The position numbers were made by a program, and so were the translations under genes. Shown in pieces: positions 15,725 through 24,912 of a stretch of 64,000 nucleotides of DNA; the first letter of the stretch is position 1, and each line of letters opens with the position of its first letter. The stretch spans positions 1 through 64,000 of the forward strand of contig CAZMPO010000005.1 in NCBI GenBank assembly GCA_964568425.1, given 5' to 3'. The notes under the pieces are model-generated. The model had not been told where the DNA came from and did no database searches. It saw only the letters and a program-made list of their open reading frames with translations. The stretch comes from CAKSQF01 sp964568425. GTDB lineage: Bacteria; Bacillota; Clostridia; Oscillospirales; CAG-272.

Positions 15725-17644
15725 ATGTCAGAAAAATTACATTCAAACTATGATGAAAATCAAATACAGGTGCTCGAAGGGCTGGAAGCGGTGCGGAAGA
15801 GACCGGGTATGTACATCGGCTCTACTTCACAGCGCGGACTTCATCATCTTGTTTACGAGATCGTCGACAACTCGATCGACGAGGCACTTGCGGGCGAATG
15901 TGACAAGATAACGGTTACACTGCATTCGGACGGCTCTTGCTCGGTAAGAGACAACGGACGCGGTATCCCTAATGCCACTCACCACAAGATGGGCATCCCG
16001 ACTCCTGAGGTAGTATTTACCGTTCTGCACGCAGGCGGCAAATTCGGCGGCGAGGGTTACGCCATCTCGGGCGGTCTGCACGGTGTCGGTGCATCGGTCG
16101 TCAATGCGCTCTCATCCGAGCTTGTTTACGAAAATGCAAACAGCGGACGTCTTTGTCGCGAGGTCTTCTCACGCGGCAAGGTCAAGGAAAGCTTTTGCGA
16201 CATGGGGGCGACAGATGCTCACGGACTCTATGTCAGATTCTGGCCCGATCCCGAGATCTTCACCGAGACGACCGTGTTCGATTACGAGACGCTTCTCAAC
16301 CGACTTCGTGAGCAGGCATTTCTCAATGCGGGCGTGCGCATCGTTTTCGTCGACGAGCGCGTCGATCCGGCAGTCGAGAATACTCTATGCTATGAGGGCG
16401 GCATAATCTCGTTTGTCGAGCATTTGAACGCCATCAAGCACTGCGAGATGATCCATCCGCAGGTCATATATATAAAGGCGCAGAACGGCACGAACACTGC
16501 CGAGGTCGCGCTCCAATACAACACATCGTATCAGTCAAATCTGATGAGCTTTGCCAACAACATCCACACGATCGAGGGCGGCACGCACGAGGTCGGGTTT
16601 AAGACGGCACTTTCGAGGGTGCTTAACGAGTACGGCAAGAAGCTGAACATCCTAAAGGGCGATGACAAGCTCACGGGCGATGATGTCATGGAAGGTCTTT
16701 GTGCGGTCGTGTCGGTCAAGCTCCGCGATGCGCAGTTTGAGGGACAGACCAAGACCAAGCTCGGCAACTCGGACATGCGTACATTCGTTTACAACGCGGT
16801 CAACGAGAAGCTCTCCGAGTTCATGGAAGAAAATCCCGCTGTCTGCCGCGCGATACTTGACAAGGCGATGGCGGCATCGAGGGCAAGAGAGGCGGCAAGA
16901 AAGGCGCGCGATCTGACCCGACGCAAGGGTGCGCTCGAGGGTGCGGGACTGCCCGGCAAGCTGTGGGACTGCCAAGAGAGATCGGTCGATGTCACCGAGC
17001 TCTATCTGGTCGAGGGAAATTCGGCAGGTGGTTCGGCAAAGGACGGCAGAAATTCGAAGTTCCAGGCGATCCTGCCACTTCGCGGTAAGGTTCTGAACGT
17101 CGAAAAATCGCGGCTTGACAAGGTTTACTCAAATCAGTCGCTGACACCTATCATACAGTCGATCGGATGCGGCATCGGACCCGAATTTGACGCGTCGAAG
17201 CTCAGATACGGCAAGATCATCATCATGGCGGATGCCGACGTCGACGGCGCGCACATACAGATACTGCTCCTCACATTCTTCTACAGGCACATGAAGAAGC
17301 TGATCGAGGACGGGCATGTGTATCTCGCACAACCGCCGCTTTACAAGGTCTTCAAGGGCAAGCAGATCAGGTACGCATTCACCGAAAAGGAGCGCGATGA
17401 CGCGATCGCCGAGCTTGGCACGAAGGGTGTCGAGGCGTCGAGATATAAAGGTCTCGGTGAGATGAACCCGTCCCAGCTTTGGGAAACGACGATGAATCCC
17501 GAGACGCGCACCCTGCTCAAGGTCACGATCGAGGATGCAATGCAATGCGACGAGGCGTTCTCGCTCCTCATGGGCGACGAAGTCGAGCCCAGACGAGAGT
17601 TTATTGAGAAGAACGCGACATATGTGACAAATCTTGACGTGTGA
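15725..17644 (+). CDS. gyrB: DNA gyrase subunit B
   Basis: 639 aa, standard for a Gram-positive GyrB. The N-terminal GHKL ATPase shows EIVDNSIDEALAGE, RDNGRGIPN and SGGLHGVGASVVNALSSE; the Toprim domain shows LVEGNSAGGSAKDGRN and the acidic IIIMADADVDGAHIQILLL; the end has YKGLGEMNPSQLWETTMNP. Together with GyrA it introduces negative supercoils with ATP. AGAAAGG precedes the ATG. gyrA is not immediately downstream: 1.4 kb with DnaA boxes and three small genes lies between. Confidence 0.98.
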   Translation: MSEKLHSNYDENQIQVLEGLEAVRKRPGMYIGSTSQRGLHHLVYEIVDNSIDEALAGECDKITVTLHSDGSCSVRDNGRGIPNATHHKMGIPTPEVVFTVLHAGGKFGGEGYAISGGLHGVGASVVNALSSELVYENANSGRLCREVFSRGKVKESFCDMGATDAHGLYVRFWPDPEIFTETTVFDYETLLNRLREQAFLNAGVRIVFVDERVDPAVENTLCYEGGIISFVEHLNAIKHCEMIHPQVIYIKAQNGTNTAEVALQYNTSYQSNLMSFANNIHTIEGGTHEVGFKTALSRVLNEYGKKLNILKGDDKLTGDDVMEGLCAVVSVKLRDAQFEGQTKTKLGNSDMRTFVYNAVNEKLSEFMEENPAVCRAILDKAMAASRAREAARKARDLTRRKGALEGAGLPGKLWDCQERSVDVTELYLVEGNSAGGSAKDGRNSKFQAILPLRGKVLNVEKSRLDKVYSNQSLTPIIQSIGCGIGPEFDASKLRYGKIIIMADADVDGAHIQILLLTFFYRHMKKLIEDGHVYLAQPPLYKVFKGKQIRYAFTEKERDDAIAELGTKGVEASRYKGLGEMNPSQLWETTMNPETRTLLKVTIEDAMQCDEAFSLLMGDEVEPRREFIEKNATYVTNLDV

Positions 17645-17885
17645 TCATTGATCGCCCGCGACAAACAAATTTTGTCTATATAACAAATCGACCGATAAAA
17701 CAAACAATTACCTATCCCCGTAGGGCGGGGGCTTGCTCCCGCCGCTCTTTGATATAGATTAAAATATCATTTGATCGTCTAAAGTATATTCAAATATAAC
17801 CGATAAACGGCGGGAGCACCGCGAACTTTTTTCGCGGCGCCCCCGCCCTACAGGGAAATTTTCGTTTATCACGCCGATATATCAT
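17645..17885. repeat. Mosaic repeat downstream of gyrB
   Basis: Contains TTGATCGCCCGCGACAAACA, ATAACAAATCGACCGATAAA, GTAGGGCGGGGGCTTGCTCC and CACCGCGAACTTTTTTCGCG modules. The gyrB stop codon lies in the first of these: the TGA of GTGTGATCATTGATCGCC. Confidence 0.75.
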
Positions 17886-17889
17886 CCCC

Positions 17890-18094
17890 CTGTTGACAAC
17901 TTTTCCACAAGCTGTGGAAACGTATGTTACCTTATCTTGGAAAACCTGTGCACAAGTCGGCGGTGGGGCGATGGAGAGTCTGGGCGAGATTGCTACGATA
18001 TAGTGGGGTCTGCGGAGTTATCCACAGCCCACAGCCCTGTGGAAAAGTCACATAATATCATCCACAACCAATATGAAAATTACCTTGTGGAAAA
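17890..18094. promoter_or_regulatory. Second DnaA-box cluster, between gyrB and gyrA
   Basis: Six boxes in about 200 bp: TTTTCCACA (17901-17909), TGTGGAAAC (17913-17921), the perfect consensus TTATCCACA (18018-18026), TGTGGAAAA (18038-18046), TCATCCACA (18058-18066) and TGTGGAAAA (18086-18094), plus TGTGCACAA (17947-17955). Both orientations occur. No DnaA-trio is seen. It could be a DnaA titration site, a second half of a bipartite origin or a DnaA-regulated promoter for the next genes. Confidence 0.8.
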
Positions 18095-18130
18095 CCCAAA
18101 AAAATAATACCAAAAAGGAGATCAAAAACA

Positions 18131-18319
18131 ATGAAAAAGCTGATAATACCGATCGTCATCATCATGGCGATCGTGGCGGTGATGATGCTTCCGGTCGTAT
18201 TTTACGAGAGCGGAAAGTGGAAACTTTTCTCGGCAGGAGACGACGGAGACGACCGTGTCATATCGGTCGGCAGGTTTTACAATGTTGTTTTGAGGCTCTT
18301 TAAGAGGGACAATGTATGA
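18131..18319 (+). CDS. Small membrane protein of unknown function
   Basis: 62 aa with one hydrophobic N-terminal helix (KLIIPIVIIMAIVAVMMLPV) and a short polar tail ending RFYNVVLRLFKRDNV. AAGGAG at 18116 with 9-nt spacing supports translation. Its stop codon overlaps the next ATG (ATGA), so the two are coupled. I do not recognise a family. It starts about 40 bp after the last DnaA box of the cluster. Confidence 0.65.
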   Translation: MKKLIIPIVIIMAIVAVMMLPVVFYESGKWKLFSAGDDGDDRVISVGRFYNVVLRLFKRDNV

Positions 18320-18453
18320 GCAACCGCACAAGGATCATCATCAAGGCGGTATTTCTTGCGATATTTCTTGTCCCCTACCGCATAAAGATCAAAAGAGACG
18401 AGGACGGGAGATTTGAGGGGATAAGCCTCAAGGCTCTTGCATGGCAAATATAA
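18316..18453 (+). CDS. Very small membrane protein related to the next gene's N-terminus
   Basis: 45 aa, starting inside the stop codon of the previous gene. A hydrophobic stretch (IIIKAVFLAIFLVPYRI) is followed by KIKRDEDGRFEGISLKAL. The pattern hydrophobic helix, VPYR, basic/acidic turn, G, then a short strand is repeated in the following protein (LLPYRVEKDDKTGSLKINAI), suggesting the two share a module. Function unknown. Confidence 0.6.
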   Translation: MSNRTRIIIKAVFLAIFLVPYRIKIKRDEDGRFEGISLKALAWQI

Positions 18454-18490
18454 TAAATATGAAAAAATACAACCGAAAGGAACTTATAAT

Positions 18491-18922
18491 ATGAAAAAGA
18501 GAACACTTATCATGAGCGCGGTCGCAGCCGCAGCGGTACTTCTTCCTTACAGAGTCGAGAAGGACGACAAAACGGGATCGCTTAAGATCAATGCGATCGG
18601 CTACAAGATCAGCCGTGACTATGCCGAGGGCGACATCACGCTGTCCATCCCGGGCATCGGATTCAAGCTCCGCAGAAAGGGCGTCGGCAGAACGAAATCG
18701 ACACCTCTCTTTGCGCGTGCGCTTGCACTTGCGGCACAGAAAGGGCAGATCTCGGCGGATTATATCGTGAGAAAGCTGTCTGTCGGTCAGGCATGTGCCG
18801 AGGCGTTTGTTGAGATGATGCAGGAATACGGCATCCTCGGCGAGCGCGGCGACAACGGCAATTTCCCCGTAGTTGCGGACAAAGAGGCGATAGAAAAGTT
18901 ATCGCAGACAATAGAGGCGTGA
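18491..18922 (+). CDS. Membrane-anchored protein with FtsK-gamma-like winged helix
   Basis: 143 aa from the ATG at 18491 (AAAGGA nine nt upstream). Residues 5-20 are hydrophobic (LIMSAVAAAAVLLPYR), then a strand-rich segment follows to about residue 60. The C-terminal part (ISADYIVRKLSVGQACAEAF, then VEMMQEYGILGERGDNG) resembles the gamma winged-helix domain at the end of FtsK/SpoIIIE translocases, which reads KOPS/SRS sequences. There is no translocase motor. A DNA-contacting membrane protein next to the origin and gyrase genes is my inference; the family is not one I can name. Confidence 0.65.
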   Translation: MKKRTLIMSAVAAAAVLLPYRVEKDDKTGSLKINAIGYKISRDYAEGDITLSIPGIGFKLRRKGVGRTKSTPLFARALALAAQKGQISADYIVRKLSVGQACAEAFVEMMQEYGILGERGDNGNFPVVADKEAIEKLSQTIEA

Positions 18923-18924
18923 GG

Positions 18925-19050
18925 TAGTGTGTCGTTTCGGCAACAGAGATGATATTTTGCGATTAGGTACGATCAAACAATAAATCGACCCACCCAAACA
19001 ACCAAATCTCGCAAATTCCTAATTTCTAATTCCTAATTCCTAATTCCCAC
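18925..19050. repeat. Mosaic repeat ahead of gyrA
   Basis: TTCGGCAACAGAGATGATAT, AACAATAAATCGACCCACC, ACCAAATCTCGCAAATTCC and an ATTTCTA/ATTCCTA array lead straight into the gyrA ribosome binding site AGAAAGG. Confidence 0.8.
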
Positions 19051-19064
19051 AGAAAGGTATATTC

Positions 19065-21590
19065 ATGAGTAAAAAAGACAGCAAAGATCAGATCGAGAAT
19101 TATGAATTTCCCGATCAGAAGATAGTTGACGTGCAGATGGCGAAGGAGGTCAAAAAATCCTTCATCAACTATGCAATGTCGGTCATTGTCAGCCGTGCGC
19201 TTCCCGATGCTCGCGACGGACTCAAGCCTGTCCATCGTCGCATACTGTACGCAATGTTTGAAGACGGTCTGACCTATGACAAGCCCTATTGCAAATCGGC
19301 GACGACTGTCGGTAACGTGCTCGGACGCTATCATCCGCACGGCGACTCTGCAGTTTATGACAGTATGGTACGTCTGGCGCAGGGATTTTCGCTTCGTTAT
19401 CCGCTGATCGACGGTCAGGGCAACTTTGGTAACATCGACGGCGACCAAGCGGCGGCTTATCGTTACACCGAGGCGAGAATGTCCCGTCTTGCAAACGAGA
19501 TGCTCACCGACATCCGCAAGGGTGTTGTTGACATGATCCCGAACTTCGACAACAAGCATCTCGAACCGTCCGTGCTTCCGTCGCGCTTCCCGAACCTTCT
19601 TGTGAACGGTTCGATGGGCATCGCGGTCGGCATGGCGACAAATATCCCTCCGCACAACATGAACGAGGTCATCGACGGCGCGACATATTTAATGGACAAC
19701 CCCGATGCGTCGCTTGCCGATCTGATGCAGTTCATCAAGGGTCCCGATTTCCCGACCGCGGCGATCATCTGCGGCACATCGGGCATTCACGAGGCATACG
19801 CCACCGGCAAGGGCAGGATAACAGTCCGCGCGCGTTGCGAGGTCGATGAGGAAAAGCATCGCATCGTCGCAACCGAGATCCCGTATGCGGTCAACAAAGC
19901 GCAGATGGTCGAGGCAATGGCTGCCTGCGTGAAGGACAAGCGCATCGAGGGCATCACAGCCATCCGCGACGAGTCGGGCAAGGACGGACTTCGCGTCGTT
20001 ATCGAGTATCGCCATGACGCCAACGGCAACGTCATCCTGAATCAGCTTTACAAATACACACAGCTCCAGGACACGTTCGCGGTCAACATGCTCGCGATCG
20101 TCGACGGTGTGCCGAAGGTGCTCTCGCTCAAAGAGGCACTGTCGATCTACATTTCGCACCAAGAGGATGTGACCGTCCGCAGGATCAGGTTCGATCTTGA
20201 TGCCGCACTTCGCGACATGCACATATTCGAGGGCTACAAGATCGCCATCGACAACATCGACCGCGTCATCGCGATCATCCGCGCATCAAGCTCGGTATCT
20301 GATGCGAAGGTCAACCTCATGAACGCATTTAAGTCGGAGGAGCTGACCGACAAATTCGAGGAGCTTGCCGATTACGAGTCGGCAAAGAACGGCGGTCTGT
20401 CCGAGGCACAGGCTCAGGCGATCGTTGAGATGCCGCTCGGCAGACTCTCGGGCATGGAGCGTGACAAGATCGAGGAAAAGCTTGCCGCCCTTGCCGAGCT
20501 TGTCAAAGGGTACCGCGCCGATCTCGCGTCCGAGTCGCGTATCAAGGAGATCATCAAGGCGGATCTTGCCGAGATCAAGAGAAAATACGGCGACGAGCGT
20601 CGAACCGAGATCACCGAGTCGGATGATGATATCATCTACGAGGATCTCATCGACAGACATACCTGCGTGATCACCATGACTCACGCCGGCTACATCAAGC
20701 GTCAGAACAACGATGTCTATGCCGCACAGCGTCGCGGTGGCAAGGGTATCATTGGTATGACCACAAAAGAAGAAGATTTTGTTGAAAAAGTCATAGCTGT
20801 TGACACGCATTCACTGCTGATGATGTTCACAAACACAGGCAGGGTGTACACGACGAAGGCGTATCGCGTGCCCGAGGCAGGCAGAACGGCGAAGGGCTCG
20901 AACATAGTCAATCTGCTTGAGATGGCAGAGGGCGAGAAGATCACCGCGATGATAGCGGTAAACGGATTTTCGCCCGACGAGTACCTGCTCTTTGTCACGA
21001 AGGGCGGCACGGTCAAGCGGACGGCACTTTCGGAGTTTGAGATACAGCGAAAGGGCGGCAAGATCGCGATATCGCTCGACGAGGGCGACGAGCTTGTGTA
21101 TGTTCGCCACACGACAGGCTCGGATGATATAATGATCGCGACGCATGACGCGAACGCGGTCAGATTTACCGAGACCGATGCGCGCGTGATGGGCAGAACG
21201 GCTCGCGGCGTGCGCGGCGTTCGCCTGGACGAGGGCGACTATGTAGTGGGATGCGCGCTGGTCGAGGATGACAAGTCGCTGGTCAGCATTACAGAGGGCG
21301 GATTCGGCAAACGAGTTTCGTTTGACGAATATGCCTGCAAAAATCGCGGCGGCAAGGGCGTGCGTTGCCACGGTCTGTCCGAAAAGACAGGCGGACTTTG
21401 CTCGATCGCGAGCGTATCCGAAAGCGATGATCTGATGCTGATCACGTCGGACGGAACAATGATCCGTCTGCCGGTGTCGGACATCCCCACCTACGGCAGA
21501 TCAGCCGGCGGCGTCATCGTCATGAGATTGTCCGACGGCGATAAAGTAGTAAATTTCGCCGCAATAGCGGAAGAAAAAGAGGAAGAATAA
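19065..21590 (+). CDS. gyrA: DNA gyrase subunit A
   Basis: 841 aa. The breakage-reunion domain contains GRYHPHGDSAVYDSMVRLAQ, with the quinolone-determining Ser and Asp in their wild-type state, and the catalytic Tyr in AAAYRYTEARMS. The C-terminal half is the DNA-wrapping beta-pinwheel and carries the GyrA box AAQRRGGKGI, which marks a true gyrase rather than topoisomerase IV. It acts with GyrB encoded 1.4 kb upstream. AGAAAGG precedes the ATG. Confidence 0.98.
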   Translation: MSKKDSKDQIENYEFPDQKIVDVQMAKEVKKSFINYAMSVIVSRALPDARDGLKPVHRRILYAMFEDGLTYDKPYCKSATTVGNVLGRYHPHGDSAVYDSMVRLAQGFSLRYPLIDGQGNFGNIDGDQAAAYRYTEARMSRLANEMLTDIRKGVVDMIPNFDNKHLEPSVLPSRFPNLLVNGSMGIAVGMATNIPPHNMNEVIDGATYLMDNPDASLADLMQFIKGPDFPTAAIICGTSGIHEAYATGKGRITVRARCEVDEEKHRIVATEIPYAVNKAQMVEAMAACVKDKRIEGITAIRDESGKDGLRVVIEYRHDANGNVILNQLYKYTQLQDTFAVNMLAIVDGVPKVLSLKEALSIYISHQEDVTVRRIRFDLDAALRDMHIFEGYKIAIDNIDRVIAIIRASSSVSDAKVNLMNAFKSEELTDKFEELADYESAKNGGLSEAQAQAIVEMPLGRLSGMERDKIEEKLAALAELVKGYRADLASESRIKEIIKADLAEIKRKYGDERRTEITESDDDIIYEDLIDRHTCVITMTHAGYIKRQNNDVYAAQRRGGKGIIGMTTKEEDFVEKVIAVDTHSLLMMFTNTGRVYTTKAYRVPEAGRTAKGSNIVNLLEMAEGEKITAMIAVNGFSPDEYLLFVTKGGTVKRTALSEFEIQRKGGKIAISLDEGDELVYVRHTTGSDDIMIATHDANAVRFTETDARVMGRTARGVRGVRLDEGDYVVGCALVEDDKSLVSITEGGFGKRVSFDEYACKNRGGKGVRCHGLSEKTGGLCSIASVSESDDLMLITSDGTMIRLPVSDIPTYGRSAGGVIVMRLSDGDKVVNFAAIAEEKEEE

Positions 21591-21594
21591 GCGG

Positions 21595-21810
21595 GATGAA
21601 TCGACGATATCACGAAGTTACGCCGAAGCCTCCCTTTTGGAGAAACGATGATTAAATCGACCGTTAAATAAAGGTATCCCCTGTAGGGCGGGGCGCCGCG
21701 AAAAAATTTCGTTTATCACGCCGATTTGTTACAAATCGACCCACCCAAACAACCAAATTCCGTTAATTCCTAATTCCTAATTTCTAATTTCTAATTCCTA
21801 ATTTCCCCAA
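21595..21810. repeat. Mosaic repeat downstream of gyrA
   Basis: Modules GAAGCCTCCCTTTTGGAG, GTAGGGCGGGGCGCCGCGAA, TTATCACGCCGATTTGTTAC, ATCGACCCACCCAAACAACC and a long ATTCCTA/ATTTCTA array end before the lipoprotein gene. Confidence 0.75.
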
Positions 21811-21830
21811 TTCCCTCGGAGGTCACACTT

Positions 21831-22433
21831 ATGAAAAAACTGCTGCCGATCATACTCATCATCTCGTCCATCCTGACCCTTTGCTCCTGCGGAGGACCCT
21901 ATTCGGGCAAGGAGGGGGAGGTTCGCGAGATACTCCTGCCTCTGCTCAAAAAGGACGCCGTGATAAGCTCCTATATTTGGGGCGATGCGTTCGAGATCGG
22001 CGAAGAGGTCTCGACTGCCGAAAAAAACAGTCTGACCGCGCTTTACAAATATGTTGCCGACGACTCGCCTTATAAAAGCTGTGACGAGCTGCGCGATGCC
22101 GCGAGCGAGATCTATTCGGAGGATCTGATGGCGACCATCTCCGCATTCGCATTTGAAAACAATGACACGGTCATGTCGCGATTTTGCGACGCCGATTCGG
22201 GCGATGTGCGGTTGAAGATAGATGTTTCGCAAAATCACGGCTCGTTCAATCTCACCGCGCACATCTTCACCGACACGCTGAAGGTGACTCGCTCGACCGC
22301 AACGATAATCGAGTGCGAGGTCGAGTTTGCAGCCGGTGAATCGGACGCGAGACGATCGATGACGGTCAAGCTCATAAAAGAGGGGGACACATGGAAGCTT
22401 GACAGCCAAACATGGGTCAAAAGTGTAGAATAA
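21831..22433 (+). CDS. Putative lipoprotein of unknown function
   Basis: 200 aa. The signal peptide ends in the lipobox LTLCSC, so the mature protein should be lipid-anchored at Cys on the outer face of the membrane. The rest is soluble, acidic and without cysteines; the C-terminal strands (SATIIECEVEFAAGE, SMTVKLIKEGDTWKLDSQTW) suggest a small NTF2-like or DUF-type fold. CGGAGG lies ahead of the ATG. It ends directly at the ATG of the next gene, so they form a pair. The substrate or partner is not evident. Confidence 0.75.
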   Translation: MKKLLPIILIISSILTLCSCGGPYSGKEGEVREILLPLLKKDAVISSYIWGDAFEIGEEVSTAEKNSLTALYKYVADDSPYKSCDELRDAASEIYSEDLMATISAFAFENNDTVMSRFCDADSGDVRLKIDVSQNHGSFNLTAHIFTDTLKVTRSTATIIECEVEFAAGESDARRSMTVKLIKEGDTWKLDSQTWVKSVE

Positions 22434-22955
22434 ATGGTAAATAACGATATTTTTGCCGACATTCGCCCGAGCGATGAGGTTCGCGGAGAACTGCTTTTCT
22501 CGGACAGCTCCGCGCCGCCGTCTGCCGTGAAGCTTTGGTTTTGGATACTCTTCGGCGATTTTATTGCCGCGATACTCTACGGCGTCGCGGTCGAGGCGGC
22601 AAACGGCAGCATCGACGCGCAAATGGAGGGTGCGCCCGCTTTTCTCATCACAGCGGCTGTGATATCGATCTTTTTGTTCTTTTACATCCGCAAAAATGTC
22701 ACCGCGATCGTCTCGCACATCGAGATATACGAAAGGGCGGTGCTGATATCCGCACCGAAGATCGCCGGCGGCGCAAAGCGTGCGCACGCCGAGGACGAAA
22801 ACGAGATCCGCGCGTTCTATAGAGGTGATGTCAAAGATGTTACCCAAAAAGGCAAACGTATGGTGATCACCGACAGCACAGGCGAGCGGTATTATTTCCC
22901 GAGAATGAAAAGATCCGAGCAGATCTTCACGAGACTTCAAGGATTTCGGGAGTAA
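22434..22955 (+). CDS. Two-helix membrane protein with a PH-like cytoplasmic tail
   Basis: 173 aa, starting on the base after the lipoprotein stop codon (TAAATG). Two transmembrane helices (about 33-52 and 66-84) are followed by a strand-rich domain ending in VTQKGKRMVITDSTGERYYF, which looks like the YcxB/bPH type of membrane-linked domain. Family assignment is tentative. The tight coupling to a lipoprotein suggests a common envelope role. Confidence 0.65.
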   Translation: MVNNDIFADIRPSDEVRGELLFSDSSAPPSAVKLWFWILFGDFIAAILYGVAVEAANGSIDAQMEGAPAFLITAAVISIFLFFYIRKNVTAIVSHIEIYERAVLISAPKIAGGAKRAHAEDENEIRAFYRGDVKDVTQKGKRMVITDSTGERYYFPRMKRSEQIFTRLQGFRE

Positions 22956-23140
22956 ATGATAAATTGGCGATGAAACGAACATCACCCACACGGCGGTAAT
23001 TGATTATTCATCACGCCGATATATCATCCCCCGCCCTACGGGAAAATTTCGTTTATCACGCCGATTTGTTACAAATCGACCCACCCAAACAACCAAATCT
23101 CGTTAATTCCTAATTCCTAATTCCTCATTCCTAATTAACC
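22956..23140. repeat. Mosaic repeat ahead of recA
   Basis: AAATTGGCGATGAAACGAAC, CACGGCGGTAATTGATTATT, CGCCGATATATCATCCCCC, ATCGACCCACCCAAACAACC and an ATTCCTA array. Confidence 0.75.
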
Positions 23141-23160
23141 CAGAAAGGATGTTATACACT

Positions 23161-24258
23161 ATGGCAAAAGCAAAAAAGTCGGCGGCTCCGGTGGCGGTTT
23201 CTGTTCCTGTCGGGGACGCGGACGCGAAAAAGAAAGCACTTGAGACTGCTATATCTCAGATCGAAAAAGAATTCGGCAAGGGCTCGATCATGAAGCTCGG
23301 CGAAAACAGCGCGATGAGCGTTACCGCCGTCTCGACCGGCTCGCTTACACTCGACATGGCACTCGGCATCGGCGGTCTTCCGCGCGGTCGTGTCGTCGAG
23401 ATCTATGGACCCGAATCATCGGGTAAGACCACACTTGCGCTCCATTGTGTGGCGGAAAATCAAAAAGTCGGCGGCACTGCAGCTTATATTGACGTCGAGA
23501 ACGCGCTCGATCCCGTTTACGCGAAGGCACTCGGCATCAACATCGACGAGCTTCTCGTCTCACAGCCCGACTCTGCGGAGCAGGCACTCGACATAACCGA
23601 GTCGCTCGTTCGCTCGGGAGCTGTCGACATCATCGTCGTTGACTCGGTCGCGGCACTCGTTCCGCAGTCGGAGGTCGATGCCGAGATGGGCGCGTCGCAG
23701 GTGGCTGTCCAGGCAAGGCTCATGTCGCAGGCACTGCGCAAATTGACCGCCGCGATCTCGAAGACGAGCTGTATCGTCATCTTCATCAACCAGCTCCGCA
23801 CGAAGGTGGGCATCGTTTACGGCAACCCCGAGGTCACGACGGGCGGCAACGCGCTGAAATATTACGCGTCTGTCCGACTTGACGTGCGCCGCATCGACTC
23901 TCTCAAGAACGGTTCGGAGACGCTCGGCAACCGCACGAGGGTCAAGGTCGTCAAAAACAAGGTCTCGTCGCCGTTCAGGATCGCCGAATTTGACATTTTG
24001 TACGGCAAAGGCATATCTAAGGTTGGCGAGATACTCGATCTTGCGGTCGAGCTGGGCATCGTCGAAAAGTCGGGCGCGTGGTTCTCGTACAACGAGGAGA
24101 GGCTCGGACAGGGTCGCGACAAGGCAAAGCAGACGATCGAGGACAATCCCGAGCTTATGCGCGAGCTTGAGGAGAAGATCCGTTCGTCGGGCGTCTCGAC
24201 GATCGATAAAGAGGACGATCTGCTTCTTGACACCGGGGATTTTGACGTAGACATCTGA
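23161..24258 (+). CDS. recA: Recombinase RecA
   Basis: 365 aa from the ATG at 23161; the ATG at 23149 lies too close to AGAAAGG. RecA forms filaments on single-stranded DNA for homologous recombination and triggers LexA cleavage. Walker A is GPESSGKTTLALH, Walker B IIVVDSVAALVP, and the DNA-binding loop follows. An N-terminal Lys/Ala-rich extension of about 25 residues is longer than usual. recX lies 32 bp downstream. No LexA box is evident in the repeat-filled upstream region. Confidence 0.98.
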   Translation: MAKAKKSAAPVAVSVPVGDADAKKKALETAISQIEKEFGKGSIMKLGENSAMSVTAVSTGSLTLDMALGIGGLPRGRVVEIYGPESSGKTTLALHCVAENQKVGGTAAYIDVENALDPVYAKALGINIDELLVSQPDSAEQALDITESLVRSGAVDIIVVDSVAALVPQSEVDAEMGASQVAVQARLMSQALRKLTAAISKTSCIVIFINQLRTKVGIVYGNPEVTTGGNALKYYASVRLDVRRIDSLKNGSETLGNRTRVKVVKNKVSSPFRIAEFDILYGKGISKVGEILDLAVELGIVEKSGAWFSYNEERLGQGRDKAKQTIEDNPELMRELEEKIRSSGVSTIDKEDDLLLDTGDFDVDI

Positions 24259-24290
24259 TAAATCTAGATAAAGGACGAATAACGGCAAAT

Positions 24291-24890
24291 ATGGGAAAGA
24301 AAATACCGCGAAGAGAGCCATCCGGCAAGCGACTGGGCAGGCTCGAAATAGAGGGACAGGAGATCGACGAGCATCTTGACAGAGGCGAGTACGACAAATG
24401 TCTTGAAACGGCGATGCGAATAATAATGTTCGGCGACAACTCGAAGAAGATGATGCGCGACAAGCTAAACGGAAAGGGATATTCGAGCGAGATCGTTCAT
24501 CTTGTGATCGATCGGATGGTCGAGAAGGGGCTGATCAACGAAGCACCGCTTTTCGATGCGATGGTGCACAATCTTGCGATCAAGAAATTTTACGGCAGGT
24601 CGCGAGTCAAGCAGGAGATGCTGTTGAAATTTGACCGCGAGTCGGTCGATGCGATGCTCGATAAGAGTCTGAAGGATGTAAGCTTCCACAGGCAAGCCAA
24701 TGAATTTGCCGCAAAGAATTACGCAAACGGCAAGGACAGGCTGATCAGAGCGATGAAGGCGCGCGGTTACGACAGCAGGCAGATCATGCTCGCCATCGAA
24801 AAGGTCGAGGACGAGCTTCGCGAGCAAAACGGCGGTGTTCTGCGCAAGACGCGCGAGATCAAGACCCCGAAATCGCGACGGAATTTTTGA
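24291..24890 (+). CDS. recX: Regulatory protein RecX
   Basis: 199 aa, mostly helical and charged, with the three-helix repeats of RecX (KMMRDKLNGKGYSSEIVHLV; SRVKQEMLLKFDRESVDAML; DRLIRAMKARGYDSRQIMLA). RecX binds RecA filaments and caps or inhibits their growth. Placement just after recA is the classical arrangement and supports the call. It is shorter than Bacillus RecX (about 260 aa). Confidence 0.92.
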   Translation: MGKKIPRREPSGKRLGRLEIEGQEIDEHLDRGEYDKCLETAMRIIMFGDNSKKMMRDKLNGKGYSSEIVHLVIDRMVEKGLINEAPLFDAMVHNLAIKKFYGRSRVKQEMLLKFDRESVDAMLDKSLKDVSFHRQANEFAAKNYANGKDRLIRAMKARGYDSRQIMLAIEKVEDELREQNGGVLRKTREIKTPKSRRNF

Positions 24891-24912
24891 TTTTTGATGC
24901 ATATATAATAAA

